DNA of 64,000 bases from Heloderma charlesbogerti (GCA_026122225.1 JANEZZ010001513.1:1426001-1490000), one strand, 5' to 3'; positions 34,886 to 48,100 are shown, counted from the first letter of the stretch. A program made the numbers and translations. The notes: generated from the sequence alone by a model not told the origin.

Positions 34886-36529
34886 TTTTGATTTGCAGAA
34901 ACATTTGTTAACATTTGTTCTTGTTTACTTTAGTTGTATGAGGCAAACTTTCTCAGTGTTGATGCCTAATTTTGTATTCCCCCCTCTCAAAAGACATCTC
35001 CTCTCATTGAAAGATACCCTTTAATTATCATACTTGACTTTTTAGAAGTTGCTTTCTATATAAATACAAGAGATGAGGCTAAGCTATGTCTCTGTCGGAT
35101 GCTTGCATGGCATTCTATTTTCAAGGACTAAAGAACTTCTCTCTAGGAAGCATCTGCTTGGGAAGCGTCAAACTTGTTTCTTCTCCTTGCAGCACCTACC
35201 CATTTGATTGCATGACTGTTTTGCCATGCTAACTCTGTAACTAAGTTCTCTTTTGTTAACTCTGTGTGTTGCCTGATAAAGAAGGAAAATAGCTAATGAA
35301 AGCTGGGGCTTTTGGAAAGCACCCTCAAACATTATACGTATAGGCTGAGCAAATAAGAAGTTTGGTGTTTTTCTTCACGTTTGTAAGTGCACATTTTTAA
35401 GCCTGAACTCATTCTAGTTTTCCAAGTTAATGGAGATGATGTGTAAAGCAGCGTAATACCTGTGAAAGAAACTTGCTCTTGTATGCCAGGCAGTGCCAAC
35501 GGCTGAGAAATCTGTCCAGCAATACTCATAATTGAATCAAGGTTTTAAGTGAATCAATAGGCTAAACCATTCATCTGTCAAACAACAGCTCCTGAACTAG
35601 TCAGAGGCATAACATTTATTCTCGTGATTTGTTGGAATGCTACTGATGAGAGAAAAATAATATAACAATATGAAAATAAATTCATATAAATTATGAACAC
35701 CATAGCATAATTACTGATGTGGTACAGTTCTTCTTTGCATGGGTTTTGAGGAACAAGTGTGCAGCTGTGTCCCAGGTCTGTCACCAATTTGCAAAGATAC
35801 ATCCTGGAGAGTGACAGTGGACTTAGCTCCCTCCATCATCTTCTTGGCCTCTGGGCCCCATCCTGTTGACTTATTGATCCTCTCATCCAAGCAAGGGTTA
35901 CATCATACATCTCAGCATGGGCTGCACTGGATTTAGCGTGGCTGTTCTCCTCCAGCTCAAGCCAAATAGACATTGTCCCAACAGGAGCAGCCTATATGCA
36001 AGAGGTGGTCAGGAAGCCTTGCTTGCATTTGCGGAGGGGCACTCAGTTGCTATACAATGGCTTGCTGCACAAGATTGAGACTAGTGTGGCCATGGAGAAT
36101 GGCATTCATCCTGCTTGTAGTAGCTTGATCTGCATGCTAGCAGTACTGTGTGTCCAGTTCTCAAGGTCGCTTTGTACGTGAGAAGCCTCCATGTCCTGAC
36201 CTCTGTATGATAGGAGAAGGGCTGCATCATGCCTTATGTAAATGTAATAATTTATAATGAAAATAGCAGGGGAATTGGTTTATGTTAGTATTAGTGCTGT
36301 ATTGCATAGTTGCTTTTCAGTTAACAGCAACTTTGTTGAAAAAACCTGTATATGCTGATCCTTTAATGAAGAACCCTTGGTCTATTTGAAGGTGTGGAAA
36401 AACGTACAACCACTGCTTTATGCTAATTATCTAGTTGTAATAGTGTTCTAATAGTGTTCTATTATAATAACTGGGCATATACATTTTTAAGTCTGCTCTT
36501 GATATATTACAGCAGTTTCCAAGCTAAAG

Positions 36530-36625
36530 ATGCCTTGGGGAAAGGTCATAGGTCAGTGATAAAACACATGCTTTGGCTGGACCAATGGTCTCACTTAGTA
36601 TAAGGCAGCTTCCTGTCTATAACTT
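36530..36625 (+). mobile_element. tRNA-headed SINE remnant with internal deletion
   Basis: GGTCATAGGTCAGTGATAAA and CACATGCTTT resemble the A-box region of a squamate SINE. They are joined directly to the 3' part TGGACCAATGGTCTCACTTA and GTATAAGGCAGCTTCCTGTC. The middle of the usual element, with the B box and linker, is missing. Confidence 0.65.
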
Positions 36626-37431
36626 TTCCTTGCATGCCATCAACATTGTGCTCTTTTCATTCAGATTCAGCTTCCTGTACTCCACTTCGTCTTCTGTTCT
36701 TGCTGTCTCGAGAATCTTTCCATCTATTGTGGATCTATTACACTTATGTCCTACTTGTGGGTTTCCTACAAAATGCTGGATTAAATGGACCTTTGGTCTG
36801 ATCTAGCATGGCTCTTAGGTTCTTATCTATCCTTCTGTGAGAGCAGCCGTGATTATTGTAGCTGCCCATCCATGCACTGACCTGTGTCCTAAGGTAGAGG
36901 GAGCCAGGATGGGTCACTGTTGTTAGTGCTGTGTCACTGAAATGTGGAGATTGCAAAGCAATGTTCCAGTGACTTCCTCTCTGCCTTCTGTAGCATATGG
37001 AGGGAATCTTGATTGGTAGCTGTCAGTAATGCTGGACTTTGAAAAAAGCATAGCGTTAGGGTGGCTTTGTTCAGAGCTCCTTTTCTGCCTTCTGGCTCTA
37101 AAGCCAGACAACCGGGTGAGGAGGGAGCTAGAACACAGAGCTCACCCAAGGATGGGCACTGTTGGTCTCTGTCTGGAAAAAGCCACCGCCACTGTTGTGA
37201 ACTGCTGTGTCTCCCTGCTGAGTGTAATGTAATTGGCCAAAGTCTGTGTGCTCTGCCTTTCTGTAGGTAAGAGAGGGCAAGAGAGTGCAACTGCAGCAGT
37301 CCCAGTGATGTACTGTAATGTTTCCTTGGTTGGGGCAGTACAATGGTAGGCTATAGCTGCTCCATCTCCACACACTGTCTCAATGGTGGGGCTGCTTCTG
37401 GTGACCTGGAGGGAAACTATACTGGCTAGAG

Positions 37432-37567
37432 CAGGGGTGGACAACTTGTGGCCATCCAGATATTTTGGCCTGCAGTTCCCATCATCCCTCACCATTGGCT
37501 ATGATGGTTAGGGCTAATGGAAGTTACAAGTCAAAACATCAGGAGGGACACAGGTTGCCCACCCCTG
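37432..37567. mobile_element. hAT-type MITE, 136 bp
   Basis: A palindromic element starting CAGGGGTGGACAACTTGTGG and ending GGTTGCCCACCCCTG. Flanks GGCTAGAG (37424-37431) and GGTTAGAG (37568-37575) form an 8-bp duplication with one mismatch. The least worn of the three copies of this family. Confidence 0.8.
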
Positions 37568-38214
37568 GGTTAGAGGGGTCAAGTGAGGCCTTAAATACAC
37601 ATGTGAATTAAAATACAATTTCTTGCTAGTTGCGATAATGGAATGTGGATTGCATCCTTTATCATGGCATAGCCACAAAGAGACTGAGCTACAAATGAGG
37701 AAGCCTCTGTTTCGAAACTCTGTTAAGAACTTACTACGTGGCCTTAGGCAAGCCACTCCCTTACTGCCTCAATCTCTCATCTGCGATATGGGGAGAACGG
37801 TGCTAATGTACCATACAAGCTTCTAAGTATTACAGCAAAATAGTGTAAGTGAAGCATTTTGAGTACTCAAGGGTGCTATATAACTGCTAAGGGGCATGTT
37901 GTTCTTCTTCTTCTGGTTGTTGTTGTTGTTCTTATTATTATTTCCTTAATTTCCACATTTAGAGGTGAATCTGAAGAAATGTTAGCCTGCCTGATTACAT
38001 TGCAGCAAAACAGTGAATAGTACAGGGAAGCATTTAAATATAGTTGGCGTAGGACTTTGTTTGGCAGTGTTTTGGTTTTTGTGGCTGTTAATCCTACCAT
38101 TAACAACAATAAGAGAAAAATGAAGGAAGTGATAGAAAGCCCACCTCCATGAGAAATTACTTGTGGACAATAGCCAAATAGAAGTTATCAAAAGCTAGTA
38201 GTTGGACTACACAT

Positions 38215-38475
38215 TTCAAAACGTTTCACTCCCTCTGTGCTGTCCTTCTGCCAGCAGGCAAAGACCTCTTTATTCAAGACAACCTTTGGTGTTGAAGCAG
38301 GGCTGTTGGGTTGGATGCTGTTTTATTCTGTGATTGCTGTGTTTTAGTTGTGTTTTAATGCATTGTTTTATTATTGTTTTAATCAAGTTTTATTTATGAT
38401 TGTAAGCTACCTTGAGTACCATTTTTCTTGGTAGAAAGGCTGGATATAAATCAAAGCAATCAATAAAAACACGAG
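38215..38475 (+). mobile_element. LINE 3' end (sense)
   Basis: Encodes a short remnant of the C-terminus (AKTSLFKT-like near 38260), then a T-rich tail with GATTGTAAGCTACCTTGAGT and a terminal ATCAAAGCAATCAATAAAAA. Confidence 0.6.
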
Positions 38476-40028
38476 GACCCAGGACTGCATCTAGCAGGGA
38501 TGGGCTAAAACTGCTTGAATTGTATTTTTATTTTCTTTTTTCAAAAGCTGGTATAATCTTTTCAATATATTTCACACCATTTCCTAATGTTTTGACAACT
38601 GTATTTGGCTGTCTAAAACTGTTTTCTGCATTGAAACTGGGAAGCTGTGAAATCCTGCAGTGTTTTGAAAGAGTACAGAGTATTGTGGAGTATGGTAATT
38701 CTGTTAGGGATCAGCACTGAATTTGGACAGAAATACATCTTTGAGAGATTGCGGTGAAACTTTGCAGCAAAAAAAGGGCAAAACATGGTGAGGAAGTGTA
38801 GTATGGTTTGCTTCAGTTCTTACCCATTACCCAGGATTTTTCTCCTCACAATATTTCATTGCAGAGGTGAGATGGAAAATGAGTAATGTGAAACTCAAAA
38901 ATAATGAAATAATTTGAATTGTTTTGTCAGAATTTTGGGGAAATGGGTGAGCAGTTTGAAACATATCCTTCTAATGGTATTTCACAACTCAGTGAGAAAT
39001 TTGTTACTGAATTTTCAGCATGGTTTTATATAACCAGGGATTGTAAATTGTGTAGTTCTGCCGCCTATGGTCTGTCCCAAATGTTCATCTTAATAAGCCT
39101 TCCAACCATATATTATATTGCAGCCAAGAGCTGAGTTGATTGAAAAATCCTCTGTATTGAGAAGTACATGTGCTTGTGCTAATAAGCCATAGTCAGGACA
39201 CCCAGGGTTCCAGAATGCCAGCTGAGGACATGCACCCCCACATAACTTTGGGAGGCAAAAAGGAAGAACATTGCCCTTATTGCTCGGGCAAGCAAAGTAG
39301 ACATGCTGCTGGTTTTGCTGCTGACATGGCTCTTTCCCTTCCCACTACAGATTGGAAAGTGAAGGAATTACTTTAATGTCTGTCTTTAAATCTAGGCAAT
39401 GAAGAGGGGGGGACTGGGTAATATAGACACATTCATTTTCTGCTCCAGTGTTTCCTTTTCTTCTACCTTTCCCCCCAAGATTTCTTTTCTAAAGAAGATG
39501 AAAAACCACTGGGAAGGATAGTACCTGGACAGAATACTGATCTAGACTTTCAATACCCTTAGTGTGTACACCCAAACTCCCTACATCCATACCTGTTGAA
39601 AGTAGGAAGGGAGAGAAGCAACCTATGGTAGGTTTTAGAGGCTGGGAGAGGAAAAGTAAAGTAAATTGGGAGGAAGAAGTAGAGCGCTTGGAATGAAGAG
39701 AGAGCGGAGTTGGACAGATTAAGGTGGATTAGTCACCTTTTCACACTGTTAAATGTCCTTACCTTTAGTTAAGCATAGAGTGAATAGGAAATTCCAGCCT
39801 TCCAATTCAACACATGCTTATAGATGGAGATAGGTTTTAATCTGTATTAGTGATTGTGAATGTCGAATGTTTGTGCAAAGTTAAAATAACCTAATTCTAA
39901 GCACCTTCGTGATGCAGAATTTTCTTTGCATTGGTATAGGTAGGGCCACTTCACATCCTTGCTGGGCCATACAGAAGATGCTTCTCTACAATTCTCATGC
40001 AGCTGTGCTGGAAAGAATAATTCAGTTT
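38476..40028. other. Intronic sequence with no recognisable element
   Basis: No gene or repeat recognised. Confidence 0.5.
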
Positions 40029-40092
40029 CATAGAATCATAGAATAGTAGGGTTGGAAGGGGCCTACAAGGCCATCGAGTCCAACCCCCACCT
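40029..40092 (-). mobile_element. CR1 LINE 3' terminus (short)
   Basis: CATAGAATCATAGAATAGTA followed by GGGTTGGAAGGGGCCTACAA, the same CR1 tail as 12791, broken off after about 64 bp. A small tandem CCTTTGTACACCTTGTG(T) array follows (40090-40128). Confidence 0.85.
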
Positions 40093-40818
40093 TTGTACAC
40101 CTTGTGTACACCTTTGTACACCTTGTGGTATTCTTTCATATACTCTGTCACATTTGGGATAGAGAAATGGCTTCCATGCAGCTTGCAGAAAGTGTGAAGG
40201 GGTCCAAAGTATGCCAACGTCATGTTTTTTCTTGTAAACCTCTTTTGTGTTCATAATCCTCAATTTAATTACCATCATGTTTAAGTGCAACATGATGGTT
40301 AAGAGACATAAAATTTGGTACCATAAACATATTGTACCAGCCCATTTTCATCCAGCCCAGTTTCTGATGCTTTTAACTTAGTGGCCCAGTTCAGATGTCA
40401 CAATAAGCCAAGCTTCTGGAGATGCTCAAACTTGGCCATCATTTCAGAAGTTGTATCAAATTGACCATCTTTTTGTTAGGCAGGCTTTATGCAGTCAGGG
40501 CTAAATCAGTAAAGCAGGACTTCCTAGTGCAGTGCCTGCAGGGACCTCCAGTGGTGCCTGCAAAGCCCTCTATTCCCCTCCCCCTTCAAAAATGTATTTG
40601 AAATTAAAAAACTGAAAAATATTAGGGCCCCAGGTTTTCCTTCCTGTCCCTGCTGCTGATCAGCTGTTCATTTGGTAGGAAGACGAGAAGAATTGCTTCC
40701 TGGTCCCACCCAATTTTCTTCCACCCACACAGACCTTTCCCCTTTGTACTCTCTCGCTTTTCACACTCCCAGCCACTAGCCTCCCCCAAATCCCTTCACC
40801 TTGCTCTTTCTCTCCCCT

Positions 40819-42001
40819 TGTCAGGGCCCACCTTCAGTACTGCAGTGGGCCATATAGGTTATAGACAGGATTTGATTAGACGTAGCCTGGAAGGGCTTGG
40901 GCCCAGTCAGTTTCTGGAATGTCAGAGTCTGTTTGAGCTTATTTCTGTCAGTGTTCTCAGAGCAGAGCCAAGGGGAATCACCCAACTCCCTGTCCACCTG
41001 CTGGTCTGGCCTCAGCAGGCAGGGAGGCAGAAGGGTCACCCAGGTTGAAGTGTCATTGCTGGAGGGCTGAGCAGTGCTGCCCTGTTTAGGCAGAGGCTTT
41101 GGTGAAAGGCTAAAGGCCCTTGTTTTGTCAAGGAATCTAGAGGGGGTGTCCTACAGTCACACTTTCCCTTTTAAGCTGATGCAAAGGCGAAGAGCCTTTG
41201 CTAGGAACATCTCGTCTTAATTGCCTGAAGCCTTCTCTGTTTGGATCCATCATTGTCTGGGCTTTTGGAGGCACTCTACACATGGACTGGAACCTTGGGT
41301 TGTTAAGGACTTGCCATGAAAAGTACTGTGAGGCTTTTCATAGACTTGAACTCTCGTTGCTGTGGATTGTGTGTCTGTGTTTGTAGTCAGCTCAGTGTAC
41401 GGCAGGCTGGGTTTGATCTATGACTTTTAGACTTCCCTCTGCCAGAACTCATGCAGCGTGGAGTTGCCAATGTGAAAGCGGTGGCCTGGAACTCCTTGCA
41501 TGTCCGTGGGCACGCCCTTCCCTTGATATTGATGGGCCTTGACCATGTAGCCTAGAGTTATCAACAAAAGATTCAAAGTTGGACTCTCTATGGGTATGGG
41601 TTGTTTAGGCCTTTCGAGAAGTTATCCCCTGATTGCCTGATGGGTTAATTCCAGGAACCATTCCCTTTCCATATCTGGGGTTGGAGCCCCATGAAAGGAT
41701 CGTCTGGGTTAGGTACCCAGGAATCCAGAGTCCCTTCCCTTGTGTTCAGAACTGTGGAGATGGCAATGGAGAGACCATATTGAGGATCTCAGTCATGGTA
41801 GTAGTGTTTAGCTTTGGACTGTTCTGGAATTACATAGAGCCTATAGCTACTGACCATCAACTATATGATTTCTGAAGAGTGTAACCATTAAGCTTTTGCC
41901 ATGGGATTCCCTGCAATAAAGAAAGCCCACTGATTTGGGTGTCCAGTGTCAGATTGCCTGAGTGTGTGTGCTGGGTGGATTGGGAAACCTGACACACTCT
42001 A
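40819..42001 (+). mobile_element. Candidate solo LTR
   Basis: A 1,183-bp block in a pyrimidine-rich region. It starts TGTCAGGGCCC and has the complementary CCTGACA at 41988-41994, close to its right edge. An AATAAA lies at 41915-41920, about 85 bp from that edge, as in a retroviral-type LTR. CCCCT occurs on both sides (40814-40818 and 42002-42006), a possible 5-bp target duplication. Against this: under that reading the element ends in TA rather than CA. No gag, pol, env or primer-binding site is adjacent, so it would be a recombined solo LTR of unknown class. Confidence 0.42.
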
Positions 42002-42259
42002 CCCCTTTACCATGCTATTCCCTCCTTCCTCCCAGCTTCTAGCTTTGCTATTTCTCTCCCCCTTCTACTTCTTTACGTTGTTGTTTCTACTTCTCCTAGC
42101 CACTAGCCTTATTCTTTCTCTTTCTACTTTCCCCTCCCTCCCAATTCCTAGCCTTGCTCTTTCTCTCCTTCTCACCCTTTTATCTCACTGTTTCTTTCTC
42201 CTCCCACCTCCTAGCCCTTTTTCTCTCCCTTCCCAGCCCCTTCTCTCCTTCTAAACACG
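42002..42259. repeat. Pyrimidine-rich low-complexity tract
   Basis: CT-rich imperfect repeats built on CTAGCC and CTTTCTCTCC, continuing similar sequence at about 40720-40818 on the other side of the candidate LTR. Confidence 0.7.
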
Positions 42260-42280
42260 CAGAGAGAGAGAGAGAGAGAG
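42260..42280. repeat. (AG)n microsatellite
   Basis: About 10 AG units. Confidence 0.9.
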
Positions 42281-42430
42281 CACCTTCCTGGGCAAGGATT
42301 CTGATGGCAGAGGAGGAGGTAGGACCACCAGGTGGGGAACAGAGTGGCTGAGCCTGGGGTCAAGGTAGGGAAAATGTTTTCTTTCTTTTTGGGGCCGTGA
42401 GCATTTTCCTTTCCTTTGGGGCTGAGGAGA

Positions 42431-42456
42431 GGTGTGTGTGTGTGTGTGTGTGTGTG
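42431..42456. repeat. (GT)n microsatellite
   Basis: About 12 GT units. Confidence 0.9.
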
Positions 42457-42474
42457 ATGAGAAGAGCAATGCTG

Positions 42475-42540
42475 TGAGGTCTACTCAGAAGTAATTCCCA
42501 TTGAGTTTGATGTAAATATGCATTGGATTGCAACCTTAAA
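42475..42540. repeat. Interspersed palindromic repeat, partial copy
   Basis: GTCTACTCAGAAGTAATTCC, CATTGAGTTTGATG and ATGCATTGGATTGCAACC match the 11958-12050 repeat. Confidence 0.5.
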
Positions 42541-42784
42541 TTGGTATTTTGTTGTGCTTCCAGGGAGGTCAAATATGGATTGGCTTCAGAATTCAGACTC
42601 TTCCTTTGCTTGTACTCAGTTCCTTGGGTGAATTACTTTTCTTTTGACTAGCTACATCCTCTGTGGGACTCATTTTGTGGTGGTGCCCACAGCAGTTTCT
42701 CAAATTCCCAAATGTGCCCATGGGCCCAAAGAGGTTGAGGACCTCTGCTGTAAATGGTGGTGTGTTTAGCACCTGTTTAAATTT

Positions 42785-44018
42785 TTATTTGTTGTTGTTT
42801 ATTCGGTCAGTCGCTTCCGACTCTTCGTGACTTCATGAACCAGCCCACGCCAGAGCTTCCTGTCGGCCGTTACCACCCCCAGATCCCCCAAGGTCGAGTC
42901 TGTCACCTCCAGAATGTCATCCATCCATCTTGCCCTTGGTGGGCCCCTCTTCTTTTTGCCTTCCACTTTCCCTAGCATCAGCATCTTCTCCAGGGTGTCC
43001 TGTCTTCTCATTATGTGGCCAAAGTACTTCAGTTTTGCCTTTAATATCATTCCCTCAAGTGAGCAGTTTGGCTTGATTTCCTGGAGTATGGACTGGTTTG
43101 ATCTTCTTGCAGTCCAAGGCACTCTCAGAATTTTCCTCCAGCACCACAGTTCAAAAACATCTATCTTCCTTCGCTCAGCCTTCCTTATGGTCCAGCTCTC
43201 ACAGCCATAGGTTACTACGGGGAATACCACTGCTTTAACTATACGGACCTTTGTTGTCAGTGTGATATCTCTGCTCTTCACTATTTTATCAAGATTTGTC
43301 ATTGCTCTCCTCCCAAGAAGTAAACGTCTTCTGATTTCCTGGCTGCAGTCAGCGTCTGCAGTAATCTTTGCGCCTAGAAAGACAGCCTGTCACTGCCTCC
43401 ACGTTTTCTCCTTCTATTTGCCAGTTATCAATCAAGCTGCTTGCCATAATCTTGGGGGGGTTTTTAGGTTTAACTGCAATCTAGCTTTTGCACTTTCTTC
43501 TTTCACCTTCATCATGAGGTTCCTCAGCTCCTCCTTGCTTTCAGCCATCAAAGTGGTATCATCTGCATATCTGAGATTGTTAATGTTTCTTCCAGTGATT
43601 TTAACTCCAGCCTTGGCATCATCAAGCCAAGATCACGTTGCATGATGTGTTCTGCGTACAGGTTGAATAGGTAGGGTGAGCGTATACAACCCTGCCGTAC
43701 CCCTTTCCCAATCTTAAACCAGTCCGTTGTTCCGTGGTCTTTTCTTACTGTTGCTACTTGGTCATTATACAGATTCCTCAGGAGGCAGACAAGATGACTT
43801 GGTATCCCCATACCACCAAGAACTTGCCACAATTCGTTATGATCCACACAGTCAAAGGCTTTAGAATAGTCAATAAAACAGAAATAGATGTTTTTCTGAA
43901 ACTCCTTGGCTTTCTCCATTATCCAGCGGATATTGGCAATTTGGTCTCTAGTCCCTCTGCCTTTTCTAAACCCAGCTTGTACATCTGGCAAGGTGCTCAA
44001 GCTCCAGCACCACGACAA
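42785..44018 (-). mobile_element. RTE-BovB LINE fragment
   Basis: An antisense BovB-type non-LTR retrotransposon. From 44018 leftwards the minus strand encodes the reverse transcriptase (QAGFRKGRGTRDQIANIRW, FCFIDYSKAFDCVDHNELW, GKGVRQGCIRSPYLFNLY). The polymerase-box region near 43550 is damaged. After a frame change comes the diagnostic C-terminal region at 42799-43302 (VVTYGCESWTIRKAERRKI, LRVPWTARRSNQSIL, LKYFGHIMRR). The 3' end at 42790-42840 carries the BovB/SINE-type sequence GGTCAGTCGCTTCCGACTCT. Truncated at both coding ends and not functional. Confidence 0.93.
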
Positions 44019-44926
44019 GGTAACGATCTCCTTTGCTGGAGAAATTTTAATTTAGTAAGTGGTAATATGTTTAATCTCATAGATATATGCTTTGATGTTT
44101 AAATGATAATGATGCAATCTGTCCTCGACTTTGGGAAAACTTGTAGGATAGACATGGAAATTAAATAAATTTCCAGGAACAGCAAACACTTGTTTCATGC
44201 TTCAGCATTGGTTGATTTGGCCCTGTTGATAGCTCATGTCTATATTTTTGGCAATATTTTTGGCAGTAGTTGCTTTTGTATTTCTTGGCATTAGTCTTTT
44301 CTCCTGTGGTGCTGTTAAGGCCATGTTTCTGTATTCCTTTTATCTCTTCCTATTGTTTTATATCTCTAACTTTATTTTACTATGACCTTATTTTGCTTGT
44401 TGATTCTTCTAGATAATTGTGTCATAGTTATTATAATTTGAGTATAGGTGTGGGCTTCAACTTGGTACCTGTGCTGGACATGAAATATTAAAAGATTGCA
44501 GAGTGTGTGTGTATTTTGAAAGTAAAAATACTTGAAGAAAGCAAGTCTCAAAATACATTTAGCTTGTGCTCTCTCTATATTTTGTCTTATCAAAAGAGCA
44601 AAGGTGTCTCCAGTTGTCCCAAATGTACTAATTCTGAATAAGATAATCAGGTGTATGCATGCTGTTGCATGGACACAGGTATGGTTGTGCTTTTTTGCTC
44701 ATGTAGTACCAGATGTTAAAGAACACACAGCTATGAACACATTTAGGATTCCTTTGAAATTGGACAGCTGTGTGTAGTTACTGGCCATTGTAGGCAGTTG
44801 CTGTTTCAAACCAGCAGGTGAAATATGTTTTGTGTATCTGTAAGCTGAAGAGAAGTGATGTAAAATCTTCCTGCACTTGAGAAAAGAGTCCAGACTCACA
44901 TGATCATGGCAGCTCACCATGGCTTA
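44019..44926. other. Intronic sequence with no recognisable element
   Basis: No gene or repeat recognised. Confidence 0.5.
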
Positions 44927-45140
44927 TTCAAAATGACCACTGGCATGCACCGCAACCCACCGTGGCTTACATAAGACACGCTGGGTTGTGGTGCGTGCTA
45001 GTGGCCATTTTGAATGTTCAGCCTCCAATCTGGGGTTGCCATAGTTTGTCATTCCATCCGAACCCAGACGGCAGGGGTTGCCTGAGTTTGGATGATATGA
45101 CAAACCTTGGCAACTCCCTGCCAGAGACTGAATATTCAGA
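44927..45140. repeat. Two adjacent palindromes (foldback DNA element)
   Basis: The first hairpin has arms 44927-44969 and 44971-45014 (TTCAAAATGACCACTGGCAT pairing with the GTGGCCATTTTGAA end). The second has arms about 45016-45065 and 45085-45140 (GTTGCCATAGTTTGTCAT paired with ATGACAAACCTTGGCAAC). The arms are imperfect. The right side (TTGCCACCGGCACTCGCTGC, TAGCTTAAATCAGCC) resembles 50500-50580. Confidence 0.7.
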
Positions 45141-48100
45141 CTTGCCACCGGCACTCGCTGCAAGCCACTGTAGCTTAAATCAGCCATGATGGGCTGCTGT
45201 GATTGTGGGAACTAGCTCAGAGTGTGTTGATTTTTTCGTGTCTTCATCTTTTTTCTTTCTATACTGCCTGCTAAAAAAAAGCTAGTAAATCTGTATTGAA
45301 TTGTTTCCATTAGACTGCAGTCCTATGTCCCAGGGGCCGTAGAATTTGTTAGATCCCCTCTCTGAGGGTGGAGAGAGAGGTTTGCCCTCAGAGGGGGGGA
45401 TCTGACCTGAGGTTCCTCCCCCAGCCACCATGGAAACTTATCAGTTGTATCCCATTAGTTTCTACCAGGCATAGATCAGTTGCATCCCATTAGTTTCAAT
45501 GGAAGGAAATACATTAAAGTATTAATGGCCCTGGGGAGGAGAGAAAAATGGAAATACCACTCCTCCCTTCTTTTATGCCAGGCTCACACCAGCAAGGCTT
45601 TGGATTTCTTGGAGGGTCCCACACCGGATCTCTCTGCAATGGCAGATACGACTGCCCTGCCCATAGGTTGCATAGTCTACTAAACACATAGGCCTCTCTG
45701 GGGCTTAGCTTTTCTTCTGAAATTTGGATTGAAATAAATTGTATCCTTGAAGTGCTGTCTTGTTTCTCTTATAAATAGTGTATGTTTGAGCAAGAATATA
45801 AAACAACTATTTTTTATATATTGGAAGTCCCATTTACAGATTACTGCATATCTTTTAGTGGGAGAAACCTTGTATCAAGTTGATCTATAAAGGTCAGGGC
45901 CAGGCAGAAGGTACAGGTAGCAGAAGGTACTGGATGATGTACAGAAGATCAGCAGTCCTTTTTAACAATAGCAACAATGAAAAAGGCTCCACCCACCCCA
46001 AATTAGGCTGTTGAAATGAAGACTGCTTGGGGGGAAATCAGGAGTGGATTCTTGTGTGAAAGGACTGGGCTCAGATCTGTGATGGAAAACAAATTCCTGG
46101 GTTGAACATGTGCTCAGAAGCATCCTGTGTCTTGATTCTAAGCGTATGTCCACCCCTCCTCCTGGCCACTATTGTGTACTTGCCTCCACTTGGTGGAGGA
46201 CCTACAAACCTGAAACCTACCAACCCCAGAGGAAGGTCATTGATATGAAGGTGTTCAATTCATACTCTTAACAGTTATTAATTAGAAAGTGTAAGGATTT
46301 TTTTTTTAATGTTTGTGTAAGCACAGATAAGACATACACATAAGCCCTTTCACTGTATGGTTTGTATGAAATCTCATGTGTTGACAGTGCTTGGAGTTTC
46401 TATATGTTCTGAACAAAAGAAAAGGCAGGAAATCATTAGCACTTTTTAACCTTTCAGCAAACTAACATTTTATCAAATCTACCCTCTGCTATTCTTCAGT
46501 ATGTTAAGCCACTTACTCATATGCAGTAGCGCACCCAGGGTACACTAACTTATTAAATTGAATTGTATGCTTAGCTCTGATTTATAGAGGTCACCAGTAA
46601 AAAGCACTAGCCTGTCAACTTGCTTTACCTGGCAACAGTTCAACTATGACAGGCTTACCTTTGATTTAAACAAATTTGAGAAATATGTAAAGTTTGGGAA
46701 GCAGTTTTGCACTGATTTGATAAAAGAAACCACAAAATGCTGCAGCGCAGGTGTTGAGAATGTTTGAAAGCTGATTGAGGGAAGCAGATGGCTTTAGTCA
46801 GTGGCATCCAGCCAAAAGAGCAGGTGCTGGTCATGTGACCACTGGTTACCAGGGTAATCTGATTGCTCTTGGCGTGCAGATGAAAGGAAAGGGGCCCAGT
46901 GTTCAGCTGTAGTATTGTATAATTTGTGGCAGTTAGAGCGGAAATAAATGCTGGAAATGGAGCCTCATAGTAGGGGAGACTTCTGTCCATGTGTAGTATA
47001 TACACTAGGACAGTTGGAAAGAGAACTGGTGTACAGATTTTTTTTTAAAATGATTTGTCTTGTAGCTGTTCTAAAGATATCAATTTTTTTTAGTATTGTC
47101 AGGGTTTTAGAGCTTTTTGAGATTTTTGTGTGTGTGCATGTATATTTGTATGTGTATGAGTGTGTATACATACATACATACAAATCTTCATAATTTGAGC
47201 TTCTGAAGGTTTAAAGATTTTAATCTTTATTCTTGCGCTACTATATTAAATAATGGAACTGGAGTGTTACTAGAGCTCATGGTACAGTCCTTTTATATGA
47301 GATAAATACAATGCAAAGTGAAATGTTTTTACTTTATAAATGATCAGATGTCTCCTGACTTACTTTTCTTCTGCTATTAATTTTGAATGCTCAAGTGAAA
47401 TTCCACAAATACACTTGGGAAAAGCAACATATAGGCATGGACACAGCTTCTAGGAACTTGAAATCATGGCTATATCAGGAAGGGTGACAGAATAGAATAT
47501 CTGATGTGTGTTTTGGCCTTTCTGATACAGTTGTGCTTCAGTGTTCCAAGAAAAGTGTGTGTGTGTGTGTGTTTACAAAATGTATTAGAGGAATTTCACC
47601 TCAGTATTTTATAATTATTTTGATAGATGTGTTCTTTACATATGCAGATTCCCCTACCATTCAGATTGAGCAGACTCAAGTGTTTTTCATCCTATTTTGC
47701 TTTACATATTGTACATATGTTATTCAGAATCCCTAAGTTGAAGCAAATAGTAGCTTTCAAATCTAACATGCAGTTGCTGAAGTTCCTACCCGCTTGCTGC
47801 CAGCAGTCTCTGGCAGCATGAGGGCAGTGTGAATGCACAGCCCTCAATCCCTATTCGTTTTGGGAAGGCCAAGTTTTCCTTTACTAGAGCAAGGTTTTCC
47901 TGTCTATATGTCAACCAACTCTGTCTTTTCCCCCATTTTCATGCCCAGTGTGTCCAGTGGCAAGATACCCACTTTAGGAAGAGGAAAAATTATAAGAGAA
48001 AGAATTTGTACAACTCAAGGCCTCTATCCACACTGGTTTTGAGCTAGCATGTTTTCTTTTAAAGATGTTGATGCTGTATCAGGTATTAAGCACGTAGGAA

